Of a stretch of DNA of 64,000 nt, positions 18,457 through 26,567 are shown in pieces. The DNA is from Kribbella amoyensis (lineage in GTDB: Bacteria; Actinomycetota; Actinomycetes; Propionibacteriales; Kribbellaceae): the NCBI RefSeq assembly GCF_007828865.1, contig NZ_VIVK01000001.1:682001-746000 (forward strand), given 5' to 3'. Numbering within the stretch: the first letter of the stretch is position 1; each line of letters begins with the position of its first letter. Both the position numbers and the translations under genes were made by a program. Under the pieces are notes generated by a model, which was given only the letters and a program-made list of their open reading frames with translations, was not told where the DNA came from and made no database searches.

Positions 18457-19115
18457 TCGAACTGACCGACGTGACGAAGGTGTACCCGGGTGGCGTGACC
18501 GCGCTCGGCGGCGTCTCGCTGCGGATCGGCCGGGGCGAACTGGTCGCGATCGTCGGGCCGTCGGGATCCGGGAAGTCGACCATGCTCAACGTGCTCGGCA
18601 CCCTGGACCGGCCGACGGCGGGACAGGTCCGGATCGACGAGTACGACGTGGCGCGGCTGTCCGACACCGGGTTGTCCGCGCTGCGAGCGACGCGGATCGG
18701 CTTCGTCTTCCAGCACTTCCACCTGGCCGCCGGAGTCCGCGCGGTCGACAACGTGGCCGACGGACTCCTGTACTCCGGGCTGCGGGCCGGCCAGCGTCGG
18801 CGGCGGGCGGCGGCCGCGTTGGCGAAGGTCGGGCTGAGCCATCGGCTGGACCACGAGCCGCACGAGCTGTCGGGTGGTGAGAAGCAACGGGTCGCCGTGG
18901 CGCGAGCGGTCGCGGGTGATCCGGTCCTGCTGCTCGCGGACGAACCGACCGGGGCGCTGGACTCGCAGTCGGGTGCCGGGGTGATGCAGTTGTTCCGCGA
19001 TCTGCACGCGGCCGGGACGACGGTCGTGATCATCACCCACGACCGCGACATCGCCGCCTCCTTGCCGCGCCAGGTTCAGATGCGCGACGGCCGGATCGTC
19101 GCGGAGGTGCACTGA
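18453..19115 (+). CDS. ABC transporter ATP-binding protein, MacB/LolD type
   Basis: 220 residues from GTG 18453. Walker A is GPSGSGKST (near 36-44), the Q-loop is FVFQHFHL, the signature LSGGEKQRVAVARA (near 137), Walker B LLLADEPTGALD and the switch histidine in IITHDRD. This is the class of ATPases paired with MacB/FtsX-like permeases that drive mechanotransmission rather than classical transport. Its stop TGA shares its A with the ATG of the permease gene. Works with the adjoining adaptor and permease at the membrane. Confidence 0.94.
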   Translation: MIELTDVTKVYPGGVTALGGVSLRIGRGELVAIVGPSGSGKSTMLNVLGTLDRPTAGQVRIDEYDVARLSDTGLSALRATRIGFVFQHFHLAAGVRAVDNVADGLLYSGLRAGQRRRRAAAALAKVGLSHRLDHEPHELSGGEKQRVAVARAVAGDPVLLLADEPTGALDSQSGAGVMQLFRDLHAAGTTVVIITHDRDIAASLPRQVQMRDGRIVAEVH

Positions 19116-20326
19116 TGCGCGGCCAGGCGCCACCTCTGCAGCCGGCGAAGTTGTGGCCCGGCGACGTGGTGAAGGTCGGCGCGGTCGGGTTGCGGACGCG
19201 GCCGTTGCGCGCGTTCCTGTCCGCGCTGGGGATCGCGATCGGGATCGCCGCGATGGTCGCCGTGGTCGGGATCTCGTCGTCGTCACGGGCCGACCTGGAC
19301 GCCACCCTCGACTCCCTCGGCACCAATCTCCTCACCGTCGAACCCGGCAACCGGCTGACCGGCGAACAGGCCCAGCTGCCGCTCGCCGCGGAGGCGATGG
19401 TCCGCCGGATCACCCCGGTCCAGGCGCTCTCCTCGATCGGCCGGGTGGACGACGCGAACGTGTACCGCACGGACCGGATCCCCACCGTCGAGACCAACGG
19501 CATCGTCCCGTACGCGGCCCGGACCGACCTGCTCGACACCATCGGCGGCGTGCTCCGCAGCGGCAAATGGCTCGACGCCGCCACCAGCCGGTACCCCGCG
19601 ACCGTGCTCGGTGCGGCGGCCGCGGAACGTCTCGGGATCAGCCGGTCCGGGCCCGACACCCAGGTCCTGATCGGGGACGAGTGGTTCACGGTGCTCGGCA
19701 TCCTGGCCCCGGCCGAGCTGGCGCCCGAGCTGGACAGCGCGGCGCTGATCGGCTGGCCGGCCGCCGACAGCACGCTCGGCTTCGACGGGCACCCGACGAA
19801 GATCTACACCCGGTCCGCCGACGCCCAGGTCGAGGCGGTCCGGTCGGTGCTCGGGGCAACGGCCAACCCGGAGGCGCCGAACGAGGTCAACGTGTCCCGG
19901 CCGTCGGACGCACTGGCGGCGAAGCAGGCCGCGGGCGAGGCGTTCACCGGGCTGCTACTCGGACTCGGCGCGGTCGCCCTGCTGGTCGGCGGGGTCGGGG
20001 TCGCGAACATCATGGTGATCTCCGTGCTCGAACGGCGCGCGGAGATCGGGCTGCGGCGATCCCTCGGCGCCACCCGCGGGCAGATCCGGACACAGTTCCT
20101 GACCGAGTCGCTGCTGCTCTCCGCACTCGGCGGACTCGGGGGTGCCGCCCTGGGCGGCAGCGTGACGGCGGCGTACGCGGCATACCAGGGCTGGCTGACG
20201 GTGATCCCGGTCTGGGCGGTCACCGGTGGGGTCGCGGCAACGCTCGTGATCGGCGGGCTGGCCGGGCTCTATCCCGCGATCCGGGCGTCCCGGCTGTCCC
20301 CGACCGAGGCGCTCGCGACGCCTTGA
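19115..20326 (+). CDS. ABC transporter permease, MacB/FtsX family
   Basis: 403 residues. Topology is one N-terminal helix (residues 27-50, LSALGIAIGIAAMVAVVGIS), a large extracytoplasmic MacB-PCD-like domain to about 265, then three helices near the C-terminus, including LLLGLGAVALLVGGVGVANIM and the FtsX motif RRAEIGLRRSLGATRGQIRTQFL-type sequence, ending IRASRLSPTEALATP. The ATG shares a base with the ATPase stop. With the upstream adaptor, ATPase and lipoprotein it forms a complete tripartite-like exporter, probably for a peptide, antibiotic or lipid; the substrate is not known. Confidence 0.93.
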   Translation: MRGQAPPLQPAKLWPGDVVKVGAVGLRTRPLRAFLSALGIAIGIAAMVAVVGISSSSRADLDATLDSLGTNLLTVEPGNRLTGEQAQLPLAAEAMVRRITPVQALSSIGRVDDANVYRTDRIPTVETNGIVPYAARTDLLDTIGGVLRSGKWLDAATSRYPATVLGAAAAERLGISRSGPDTQVLIGDEWFTVLGILAPAELAPELDSAALIGWPAADSTLGFDGHPTKIYTRSADAQVEAVRSVLGATANPEAPNEVNVSRPSDALAAKQAAGEAFTGLLLGLGAVALLVGGVGVANIMVISVLERRAEIGLRRSLGATRGQIRTQFLTESLLLSALGGLGGAALGGSVTAAYAAYQGWLTVIPVWAVTGGVAATLVIGGLAGLYPAIRASRLSPTEALATP

Positions 20327-20339
20327 CGGCCTGGCGAGA

Positions 20340-21290
20340 TCAGTAGAAGACGACGACGCCGATGCCGGTGAGCGCGAGCTGCAGCAGCGCCACCGGCACC
20401 AGGCCCTGCCAGGCCAGCTTCTGCAGCTGGTCGGCGCGCAGCCGTGGGAACGCGACCCGGACCCAGATCACCACCAGCGAGACGACCGCGACCTTGAGCA
20501 GGGTCCAGATCCAGCCGATCGAATCCGGTCCCGGCCCGCTCCAGCCACCGAGGAACAGCACCGTGGTCAGGCCGGCCAGCACCACGATCCCGGCGTACTC
20601 GGCGAGCAGGAACAGCGCGAACCGGAGCCCGGTGTACTCGGTGTACGGGCCGAAGATGACCTCCGAGTCGGCCACCGGCATGTCGAACGGCGGCCGCTGC
20701 AACTCGGCCAGACCGGCGACGAAGAACACCACCAGGCCGGGCAGCTGCCAGAGCAACCACCACGGGTTCCACTGATCGACGATGCCGCTGAGGCTCAGCG
20801 TCCCGGCGGCGACCGCGACGCTGGCGGCGGAGAGGACGAACGGCAGCTCGTAGCTCATCAGCTGCGCCGCGACCCGGAGTCCGCCGAGCAGGCTGTACTT
20901 GTTGCCGCTGGCCCAGCCCGCCATCAGCGAGCCGAGGACGCCGACGCTCATCACCGCGAGGACGTAGAACAGGCCCGCGTCGAGGTCGGCCCCGACGATG
21001 CCCGGCGCCAGCGGGATCGCGGCCAGCGCCGCCATGTACGGCAGGATCGCGACCACCGGGGCCCACTCGAAGACCCGCTTGTCGGCGGCCGCCGGGGTCA
21101 CGCTCTCCTTCTGGACGAACTTCACCCCGTCGGCGACGAGCTGGGCCCAGCCGTGGAACGCGCCCGCGTACATCGGCCCGAGCCGGGACTGCATGTGCGC
21201 CATCACCTTGTGCTCGGCCTGACCGACCAGCAGCGGCGCGACCAGGAACGCGGCCAGCACCCCGACGACCCGCAGTACGAACTCGAGCAT
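20340..21290 (-). CDS. nuoH: NADH-quinone oxidoreductase subunit H
   Basis: 316 residues, about eight membrane helices. Conserved parts are HKVMAHMQSRLGPMYAG-like sequence near 27-43, DGVKFVQKESVTP near 55, SYELPFVLSA near 145 and the acidic loop ELQRPPFDMPVADSEV near 193 that lines the quinone chamber. It links the Q module to the membrane arm. Here it stands alone: nuoI, which normally follows, is 7.2 kb downstream, and the exporter operon converges on it with 13 nt between stops. AAGGTG lies 6 nt before the ATG. Its promoter region is shared with the divergent NmrA-family gene and contains a near-perfect 26-bp palindrome. Confidence 0.95.
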   Translation of the reverse strand: MLEFVLRVVGVLAAFLVAPLLVGQAEHKVMAHMQSRLGPMYAGAFHGWAQLVADGVKFVQKESVTPAAADKRVFEWAPVVAILPYMAALAAIPLAPGIVGADLDAGLFYVLAVMSVGVLGSLMAGWASGNKYSLLGGLRVAAQLMSYELPFVLSAASVAVAAGTLSLSGIVDQWNPWWLLWQLPGLVVFFVAGLAELQRPPFDMPVADSEVIFGPYTEYTGLRFALFLLAEYAGIVVLAGLTTVLFLGGWSGPGPDSIGWIWTLLKVAVVSLVVIWVRVAFPRLRADQLQKLAWQGLVPVALLQLALTGIGVVVFY

Positions 21291-21313
21291 GACGGCACCT
21301 TACCGAGTCGGGC

Positions 21314-21339
21314 TTGACCTCAACCATGGTTCAGGTCAA
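21314..21339. promoter_or_regulatory. 26-bp palindrome of MerR/SoxR style between nuoH and an NmrA-family gene
   Basis: TTGACCT-C-AACCATGGTT-C-AGGTCAA is a palindrome broken only by one symmetric C/C pair. The left arm doubles as a -35 (TTGACC) for the rightward gene, as in promoters controlled by MerR-family activators such as SoxR, whose sites contain TTGACCTCAA. The ATG of the NmrA-family gene is only 12 nt beyond, and nuoH begins 24 nt to the left. No MerR gene lies adjacent, so the binding protein must be encoded elsewhere. Confidence 0.6.
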
Positions 21340-21350
21340 AGGCTGGGGGC

Positions 21351-22181
21351 ATGTCGCAGAAGAAGATGCTGGTCACCGGCGCCACCGGCAAGGTCGGGAA
21401 GTACTTGGTCGCGGGCTTGCTCGCCGAGGACGTCGCCGTGCGCGCGCTGGTACGCCGTCCCGAACTCGCCGAACTCCCGCCGGAGGTCGAGGTGGTCGCG
21501 GGCGACATCACCGACGCGGAGGCGGTTGGCCGGGCGGCCGACGGGGTGGACGCCGCGTTCCTGCTCTGGCCGTACTTCACAGCGGACGCGGCCGGACCCG
21601 TGGTCGACGCGCTGGTGGACCGGGTACGCCGGGTCGTCTACCTCTCCGCGTTGAACCCGGCCGGCGTCTGGGGCGAGGTCGAGCAACTCCTGATCGGAGC
21701 AGGCGCCGACGCCACGTTCCTCCGCGCGGGCGGGTTCGCCGGGAACACGCTGGGCTGGGCCGACCAGTTCCGTACGAGTGACGTGATCCACCTCCCGTCC
21801 CCGAAGGCCGCCCGCTCCCTCATCCACGAAGCCGACATCGCCGACGTCGCCGCCCTCACCCTGCTGACCGACGGCCACACCGGCCGCGCATACGACCTGA
21901 CCGGCCCCGAAGTCCTCACCCAGGAGGACCAGGTCGCCACCATCGCCGCCGTCCTCGGCCAACCGATGCGGGTCGAGGAACAGTCCCCCGAAGAAGCCCG
22001 AGCCGCCCTGCTGGCCCAAGGCGCCGACGAGTCCTTCGCCACCAACGCCCTCGCCTACTGGGCCAACCTCGTCGACAACCCCGAACCAACCACCACCACA
22101 GTCCAAACCCTCACCGGCAACCCACCCCGAACCTTCCAAACCTGGGCCCAAGACCACGCCCCCACCTTCCGGGCGAGCTGA
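21351..22181 (+). CDS. NmrA-family NAD(P)-binding oxidoreductase
   Basis: 276 residues of the atypical short-chain dehydrogenase class (NmrA/HSCARG/QOR2 like). The dinucleotide motif is VTGATGKVGKYLVAGLL near residue 8; GDITDAEAV near 52 and VVYLSALNPAG near 90 follow the family pattern, but the SDR YxxxK pair is lacking, as usual in this class. Members act as redox sensors or quinone/azo reductases. The gene is inserted, in the opposite orientation, between nuoC and nuoH, exactly where nuoD is expected. The SoxR-like palindrome just upstream suggests induction by redox stress. It abuts nuoC tail to tail with no spacer. Confidence 0.88.
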   Translation: MSQKKMLVTGATGKVGKYLVAGLLAEDVAVRALVRRPELAELPPEVEVVAGDITDAEAVGRAADGVDAAFLLWPYFTADAAGPVVDALVDRVRRVVYLSALNPAGVWGEVEQLLIGAGADATFLRAGGFAGNTLGWADQFRTSDVIHLPSPKAARSLIHEADIADVAALTLLTDGHTGRAYDLTGPEVLTQEDQVATIAAVLGQPMRVEEQSPEEARAALLAQGADESFATNALAYWANLVDNPEPTTTTVQTLTGNPPRTFQTWAQDHAPTFRAS

Positions 22182-22889
22182 TCAGGACTGATCTGGTGCG
22201 GCGGGTGGGGCCTCGGCCTGTTTGCGGGCTCGACGTTCGCCTGGAGCTCGGCGGGGGCGGGCCGGGGTCGAGGCTGCTGCTGCCGGGGCCAGGGGGTCGG
22301 GGTCGGGTGAACCTGGTGGGCGGGGACCCCAGGAATCGGGGTCGGGGACGCCTGGGGGCAGAGTGCGGCGGCGGGACGGGGCGCCACCCTTGGGCGCGTG
22401 GTCGGACTCGCCCGGCTCCTTGGCGCCCGGCCAAGGTTTGGCGACACGGCTGGCGAGGACGAACTCCTTGCGCAGCGGGTGGCCCTCGAAGCCGTCCGGG
22501 AGCAGCAGCGGGACCAGGTTCGGGTGGTCGTCGAAGCTGATGCCGAACATCTCGAACGTCTCGCGCTCGTGCCAGTTCGCCCCCGCGTAGACGGAGCTGA
22601 GGGTCGGCAGCCGCGGGGTGTCGCGCGGGATCCTGGTCCGCACGATGACGTGCTCGACGTGCGCCCCGCCCCAGAAGTCGGCGAGGTGCGTCACCACCCG
22701 GAACCCGTCGGTCAGCTCGTCGCTCGCCGAGAGGAAGTCGAAGAACGTCATCCCGACGTCGTCCCGGAGGATCTCGTGCGCCGCGACCCACGCCTCCGCC
22801 GGCACGTCGATCGCGGCCGGGCCGAAGCTGTCGGCGGCCGTCGCGGCGATCCCCGCGTCGGTCAGCGCGGCCAGCAGGTCCTCGCTCAC
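22182..22889 (-). CDS. nuoC: NADH-quinone oxidoreductase subunit C, with proline-rich C-terminal tail
   Basis: 235 residues. The NuoC core ends with the family signature [20 protein letters not shown] and [14 protein letters not shown] (about residues 103-141). The last 90 residues form a low-complexity tail rich in Pro, Ala and Arg ([26 protein letters not shown]) that ordinary NuoC lacks. It is not fused to NuoD, and no nuoD follows: the next gene downstream is the convergent NmrA-family gene. The start ATG at 22887-22889 overlaps the nuoB stop in ATGA. The subunit forms part of the peripheral arm next to NuoB/NuoD. Confidence 0.92.
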   Translation of the reverse strand: MSEDLLAALTDAGIAATAADSFGPAAIDVPAEAWVAAHEILRDDVGMTFFDFLSASDELTDGFRVVTHLADFWGGAHVEHVIVRTRIPRDTPRLPTLSSVYAGANWHERETFEMFGISFDDHPNLVPLLLPDGFEGHPLRKEFVLASRVAKPWPGAKEPGESDHAPKGGAPSRRRTLPPGVPDPDSWGPRPPGSPDPDPLAPAAAASTPARPRRAPGERRARKQAEAPPAAPDQS

Positions 22890-23449
22890 CGCGGCTCCAC
22901 CAGCCCGCGGGTCAGCGCCTGCGCGGACGACTCGTACCGGGTGCTCACGTCCTCGCCGGCGATCTTCTCCTGCAGCTTGAGGATGCCCTGCAGCAACGCC
23001 TCCGGCCGCGGCGGGCAGCCCGGGACGTACACGTCCACGGGGATGATCTGGTCGACGCCCTTGGTCACGCAGTACGAGTCCCAGTACGGACCGCCGGAGT
23101 TGGAGCAGGAGCCGAACGAGATCACGTACTTCGGCTCCGGCATCTGCTCGTAGAGCCGCTTGATCGCCGGCGCCATCTTGTCGGTCACGGTGCCGGACAC
23201 CACCATCAGGTCGGCCTGCCGCGGCCCGGGCGCGAACGGGATCACCCCGAGCCGGATGAAGTCGTGCCGGCCCATCGACGCCGCGATGAACTCGATCGCG
23301 CAGCAGGCCAGGCCGAAGTTGAAGACCCAGAGCGAGTACTTGCGGCCCCAGTTCAGCAGGTACCGGACCGGCTCGGGCGCGAGCTTGGCCAGCCCACCGA
23401 CAGCCGGCCGCACCGTCGGCGTCGGCAGGTGCACCGCGTGATCAGCCAT
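22886..23449 (-). CDS. nuoB: NADH-quinone oxidoreductase subunit B ([4Fe-4S] cluster N2)
   Basis: 187 residues. All four N2 ligands are present: the tandem Cys pair in [10 protein letters not shown] (near 49-50), Cys in [10 protein letters not shown] (near 113) and Cys in [14 protein letters not shown] (near 144). [19 protein letters not shown] near 80 is also typical. NuoB hands electrons from the Fe-S chain to quinone at the NuoD interface. There is no good ribosome site; instead a -10 TAGGCT lies 6 nt before the ATG, suggesting a leaderless transcript and an independent promoter for nuoBC. Its usual upstream partner nuoA is 10.4 kb away, same strand. Confidence 0.95.
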   Translation of the reverse strand: MADHAVHLPTPTVRPAVGGLAKLAPEPVRYLLNWGRKYSLWVFNFGLACCAIEFIAASMGRHDFIRLGVIPFAPGPRQADLMVVSGTVTDKMAPAIKRLYEQMPEPKYVISFGSCSNSGGPYWDSYCVTKGVDQIIPVDVYVPGCPPRPEALLQGILKLQEKIAGEDVSTRYESSAQALTRGLVEPR

Positions 23450-23455
23450 AGGCCC

Positions 23456-23461
23456 AGCCTA
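23456..23461 (-). promoter_or_regulatory. -10 element for a leaderless nuoB transcript
   Basis: TAGGCT (minus strand) fits TANNNT and ends 6 nt before the nuoB ATG, so transcription should begin at or within a base or two of the start codon. The flanking CACTAGGCT resembles the nuoA arrangement CACTAGACT. No convincing -35 was found. Confidence 0.5.
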
Positions 23462-23512
23462 GTGCCGCGCGTCGGAAGTTGTGTGAGCAAGAGCGGTGTC
23501 CGGGTACCGGAC

Positions 23513-24259
23513 TCAGCCGATCAGGTGCCCTGGCCCGGTGGTCAGCCCACCTTCGACCGGCAGCGTGATCCCGGTGATCCAAGCGGCGTCGGCCGAGGCC
23601 AGGAACGCCACCGCGGCAGCGACGTCCTCGGGTTGACCGACCCGGCGCAGCGGGTAGATGGCCTTGAGTTCCTCGAGCACCCGCGGGTCCTTGAACGCCC
23701 GCGTCGCGACCGTCGCCGGCGCGACGACGTTGAAACGCACCCCGCTCGGCCCGTGATCGGCGGCCAGGTTGCGCACCAGGCTGCTCAGCGCGGCCTTCGC
23801 CGCGGCGTACGGATTGGTGCCCAAGGCAACGACTCCGCTGATCGACCCGACCAGGACGACGGCACCCCCGGTCGCCACCAGGTGCGGCAGCGCCGCCTCG
23901 ACGCAACGCACCGCTCCCGTGAAGGTGAAGTCGTACTGCCGCGCCCACTGCCCGTCGCCGGCCTCGACAGGTTCGCGATTGGCAAGGTTGTGCCCAGCCA
24001 CCTGAGCCAGTACGTCGAGCCGCCCGAACCGCTCGACCGTCGCCGCGACCGCCGCGTCCACCGAGGCCCGGCTGGTGATGTCGCACTCGACGGCGATCCC
24101 CTGGCCACCCAACTCCGCGACCACCTGCTCGGCAGCCGCCAGCTCGACGTCCGCCACCGCGACCGCGGCTCCTTCCGCCGCCAGCCGCAGCGCCGTCGCC
24201 CGCCCGATCCCGTGCGCGGCACCGCTGACGAACGCGACCTTGCCCTCGAACCGATTCAC
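23513..24259 (-). CDS. SDR family oxidoreductase
   Basis: 248 residues from GTG 24257-24259 (GGAG 5 nt upstream). It is a classical short-chain dehydrogenase: cofactor motif SGAAHGIGRATA near 12-23, VAGHNLAN (NNAG equivalent) near 85, catalytic Ser in LVGSISGVV near 135 and YAAAK (Tyr/Lys) near 150, and the C-terminal PEDVAAAVAFLASADAAWITG pattern. An acidic residue after the second strand (VADVE) favours NAD(H). Probably cytoplasmic oxidation of an alcohol or sugar; substrate unknown. It sits downstream of a promoter with an unusual 19-nt spacer and is divergent from the NCS1 permease. Confidence 0.9.
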   Translation of the reverse strand: MNRFEGKVAFVSGAAHGIGRATALRLAAEGAAVAVADVELAAAEQVVAELGGQGIAVECDITSRASVDAAVAATVERFGRLDVLAQVAGHNLANREPVEAGDGQWARQYDFTFTGAVRCVEAALPHLVATGGAVVLVGSISGVVALGTNPYAAAKAALSSLVRNLAADHGPSGVRFNVVAPATVATRAFKDPRVLEELKAIYPLRRVGQPEDVAAAVAFLASADAAWITGITLPVEGGLTTGPGHLIG

Positions 24260-24287
24260 CACTACTCCTCTCAGCGTCGGACCGCCG

Positions 24288-24318
24288 AGACTAGGAGCTA
24301 GATCGCACTCTAGGTCAA
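24288..24318 (-). promoter_or_regulatory. Promoter with 19-nt spacer upstream of the SDR gene
   Basis: Minus-strand TTGACC (24313-24318) and TAGTCT (24288-24293) are separated by 19 nt, longer than the normal 17 and typical of MerR-activated promoters. The spacer holds the inverted repeat CTAGA-TCGCAC-TCTAG (24298-24313). The elements fit the SDR start at 24259 with a UTR of about 20 nt. Binding protein unknown. Confidence 0.5.
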
Positions 24319-24351
24319 GCCGTCGCGCCGTCCGGCCGAAGCGCAAGCTCC

Positions 24352-24380
24352 TTGACCGTGCAATCACCCCCACCTAGCTT
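24352..24380 (+). promoter_or_regulatory. Promoter of the NCS1 permease operon
   Basis: TTGACC (24352-24357), exactly 17 nt, then TAGCTT (24375-24380) on the plus strand, a good housekeeping-type promoter. It would start transcription about 40 nt before the permease ATG at 24427. Confidence 0.6.
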
Positions 24381-24426
24381 GAGTGGGCAGGTCTGACAGG
24401 TTCCTTCGCCGGGGTTGGAGACGGCC

Positions 24427-25917
24427 ATGGCCGAGCAGTTCGAGGTGGGGGCACAGGAGTCGCGGGCGCTCGCGGTGGAGAGCAACGGGCTGAACGTCAT
24501 CTCCGACGCCGAGCGGAAGGGCCGGCCGAGCCAGCTGTTCTGGCCGTGGTTCGGGGCGAACGTCTCGGTGCTCGGGCTGAGCTACGGCGCGTTCACCCTC
24601 GGGTTCGGGGTCTCGTTCTGGCAGGCGGTGATCGCCGGGCTGATCGGGATCGTGTTCTCGTTCCTGCTCTGCGGCCTGGTCTCGCTGGCCGGCAAACGCG
24701 GATCGGCCCCGACGATGGTGCTCAGCCGGGCCGCGTTCGGGGTCCGCGGCAACAAGCTGCCCGCACTCGTCTCCTGGTTGCTGACCGTCGGCTGGGAGAC
24801 CGTGCTGACCATCCTCGCCACGCTGGCCACGGCCACGGTGTTCGAGCGGCTCGGCTGGGGCGGCGGCGAGATCACCAAGGTGGTCGCGCTGGTCGTCGTC
24901 GGCACGTTGATCGTCGCCGGCGGGGTGCTCGGGTTCGACCTGATCATGCGGATGCAGACCGTCATCACGATCGTCACCGCGGTCCTCACGATCGTGTACA
25001 TCGTGCTGGTCGCCGACCAGATCAGCTGGACCGCCGTGTCCGCGTTGCCGGGCGGATCGACCGAGCAACTGATCGGTGCCCTGGTCTTCCTGATGACCGG
25101 CTTCGGCCTCGGCTGGGTGAACGCCGCCGCCGACTACTCCCGCTACCTGCCCCGCTCCGCGTCCAGTCCCGGAGTGGTCGGCTGGACCACGTTCGGGTCG
25201 TCGCTCGCGCCGGTCGTGCTGCTGATCTTCGGTCTGCTGCTCGCCGGGTCGTCGCAGGACCTGAGCGCCGCGATCGCCGCCGACCCGATCGGCGCACTCG
25301 CCGAAGCGCTACCGACCTGGTTCCTGGTCCCGTTCGTGATCGTCGCGGTGCTCGGCCTGGTCGGCGGGGCCGTGCTGGACATCTACTCGTCCGGGCTCGC
25401 GCTGCTGTCGATCGGCCTGCCCGCCCCGCGGTACGTCGCCGCCTTCCTGGACGGGCTGGTGATGATCGCCGGCACCGTCTACGTGGTGTTCTTCGGCGAC
25501 GAGTTCCTCGGTGAGTTCCAGGGCTTCCTGATCACACTCGGCGTCCCGATCGCGGCCTGGTGCGGGATCATGCTGGCTGACATCGCCCGCCGCCGGCGCG
25601 ACTACGCCGACGCCGACCTGTTCGACCCACGCGGCCGGTACGGCGACGTCCGCTGGTTGCCCGTGCTCACCATGATCGTTGCTACCGGCATCGGGTGGGG
25701 CCTGGTCACGAACAGCGCGGCCGGCTGGCTGGACTGGCAGGGGTACCTGCTCGCGCCGCTGGGCCTCGGCGGCAAGGAGGGCGCGTGGGCGTTCGCCAAC
25801 CTGGGCGTACTGGTCGCGCTGGTCGCGTCGTTCCTGGTCCAGTACTTCGGCGGTCGGCGCGCGGTCGAGATCCAGGAGCGCCGGACCGCGGTGACCCGGG
25901 AGACGGTGGGCCGATGA
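24427..25917 (+). CDS. NCS1-family nucleobase permease (purine/cytosine type)
   Basis: 496 residues, 12 membrane segments. The family start is visible: FWPWFGANVSVLGLSYGAF near 38, APTMVLSRAAFGVRGNKLPA near 95 and GWETVLTILA near 118; the GFGLGWVNAAADYSRYLPR stretch near 222 is the cytosine permease-type substrate/cation region. It imports a nucleobase, hydantoin or related ring compound with a cation. ATG at 24427 has GGAG 6 nt upstream; a TTG at 24415 is less likely. Its stop overlaps the hydrolase gene in ATGA, so uptake and the next catabolic step are coupled. Confidence 0.9.
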   Translation: MAEQFEVGAQESRALAVESNGLNVISDAERKGRPSQLFWPWFGANVSVLGLSYGAFTLGFGVSFWQAVIAGLIGIVFSFLLCGLVSLAGKRGSAPTMVLSRAAFGVRGNKLPALVSWLLTVGWETVLTILATLATATVFERLGWGGGEITKVVALVVVGTLIVAGGVLGFDLIMRMQTVITIVTAVLTIVYIVLVADQISWTAVSALPGGSTEQLIGALVFLMTGFGLGWVNAAADYSRYLPRSASSPGVVGWTTFGSSLAPVVLLIFGLLLAGSSQDLSAAIAADPIGALAEALPTWFLVPFVIVAVLGLVGGAVLDIYSSGLALLSIGLPAPRYVAAFLDGLVMIAGTVYVVFFGDEFLGEFQGFLITLGVPIAAWCGIMLADIARRRRDYADADLFDPRGRYGDVRWLPVLTMIVATGIGWGLVTNSAAGWLDWQGYLLAPLGLGGKEGAWAFANLGVLVALVASFLVQYFGGRRAVEIQERRTAVTRETVGR

Positions 25918-26441
25918 CGCTCGTCCTGATCGACCTGCAGCGGATCTTCGCCGAACCCGAGAGCGCCTGGGCCGCGCCCGACTTCCAGCGCGTCGTGAAG
26001 CCGGTCCAGGAACTGGTCGAGCGGTTCGCCCCGGACGTGGTGTTCACCCGCTTCGTCGCACCGACGGACGAGCCGCGGGGATCCTGGGCGGCGTACTACG
26101 AGCAGTACCCGTTCGCGCTGCAGCCGCCGGACTCGTACGCGTACCAGCTGGTCGACGAGTTCCGCGGAGTACCGACGCTGGACAAACCGGCTTTCGGCAA
26201 GTGGGGCCCGGAGCTCGCCGAGGCGGTCGGCCCAGGTGGCCGGCTGGTACTGGCCGGCGTCTCCACGGACTGCTGCGTCATCAGTACCGCACTGGCCGCG
26301 GTCGACGCCGGGATGTACGTCCAGGTGGTCGAGGACGCCTGCGCCGGCGCCGACGAGGAGAGCCATCGCAAGGCCATCGACATCATGCGGCTGTACTCGC
26401 CGATGCTGGAGATCGTCACCGCCGACGTAGCGGGTCTCTAA
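25914..26441 (+). CDS. Isochorismatase-like cysteine hydrolase
   Basis: 175 residues. The cysteine-hydrolase triad is visible: Asp in VLIDLQRIF (near 6), Lys in LDKPAFGKW (near 88) and the nucleophile in GVSTDCCVISTA (near 123), followed by YVQVVEDACAGADEESH. Family members cleave isochorismate, N-carbamoylsarcosine, biuret, ureidoacrylate or nicotinamide. Translational coupling to the NCS1 permease points to hydrolysis of an imported nucleobase-derived or carbamoyl compound, for example in pyrimidine or creatinine breakdown; this is inference. Cytoplasmic. Confidence 0.88.
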   Translation: MTLVLIDLQRIFAEPESAWAAPDFQRVVKPVQELVERFAPDVVFTRFVAPTDEPRGSWAAYYEQYPFALQPPDSYAYQLVDEFRGVPTLDKPAFGKWGPELAEAVGPGGRLVLAGVSTDCCVISTALAAVDAGMYVQVVEDACAGADEESHRKAIDIMRLYSPMLEIVTADVAGL

Positions 26442-26490
26442 GTGTCCTCACGCCTCGTCCGAGGTGCCTAAGGGTCCGGTCGTGCGGGGA

Positions 26491-26567
26491 CTAGGGAGTT
26501 GTGCCGATGTGGCGCTCCTCCTCAGCCGGGGACAGTCGAGCCATCGACCACCCCGGAGGGCAGCACG
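26491..26567 (+). promoter_or_regulatory. Conserved leader (copy 1) with possible upstream ORF
   Basis: The 77 nt before the first tiny-protein gene resemble the leader before the second (26891-26994). Both contain GGGAG-type ribosome sites followed by an ATG (here 26507) opening a frame that reads M-W-R-S-S-S-A-G-D-S-R-A-I-D, against M-C-R-G-S-S-A-E-E-I-K-A-I-D in copy 2. After AID the two frames diverge and overlap the main gene in different registers. Either a conserved short leader peptide or an RNA structure is under selection. Confidence 0.45.

Noticed and set aside
13247-20326. Mobile island carrying ECF42, two-component and exporter genes
   Set aside because: It interrupts the nuo order, but no integrase, transposase, direct repeat or tRNA end could be found, so it is described only as an insertion block.
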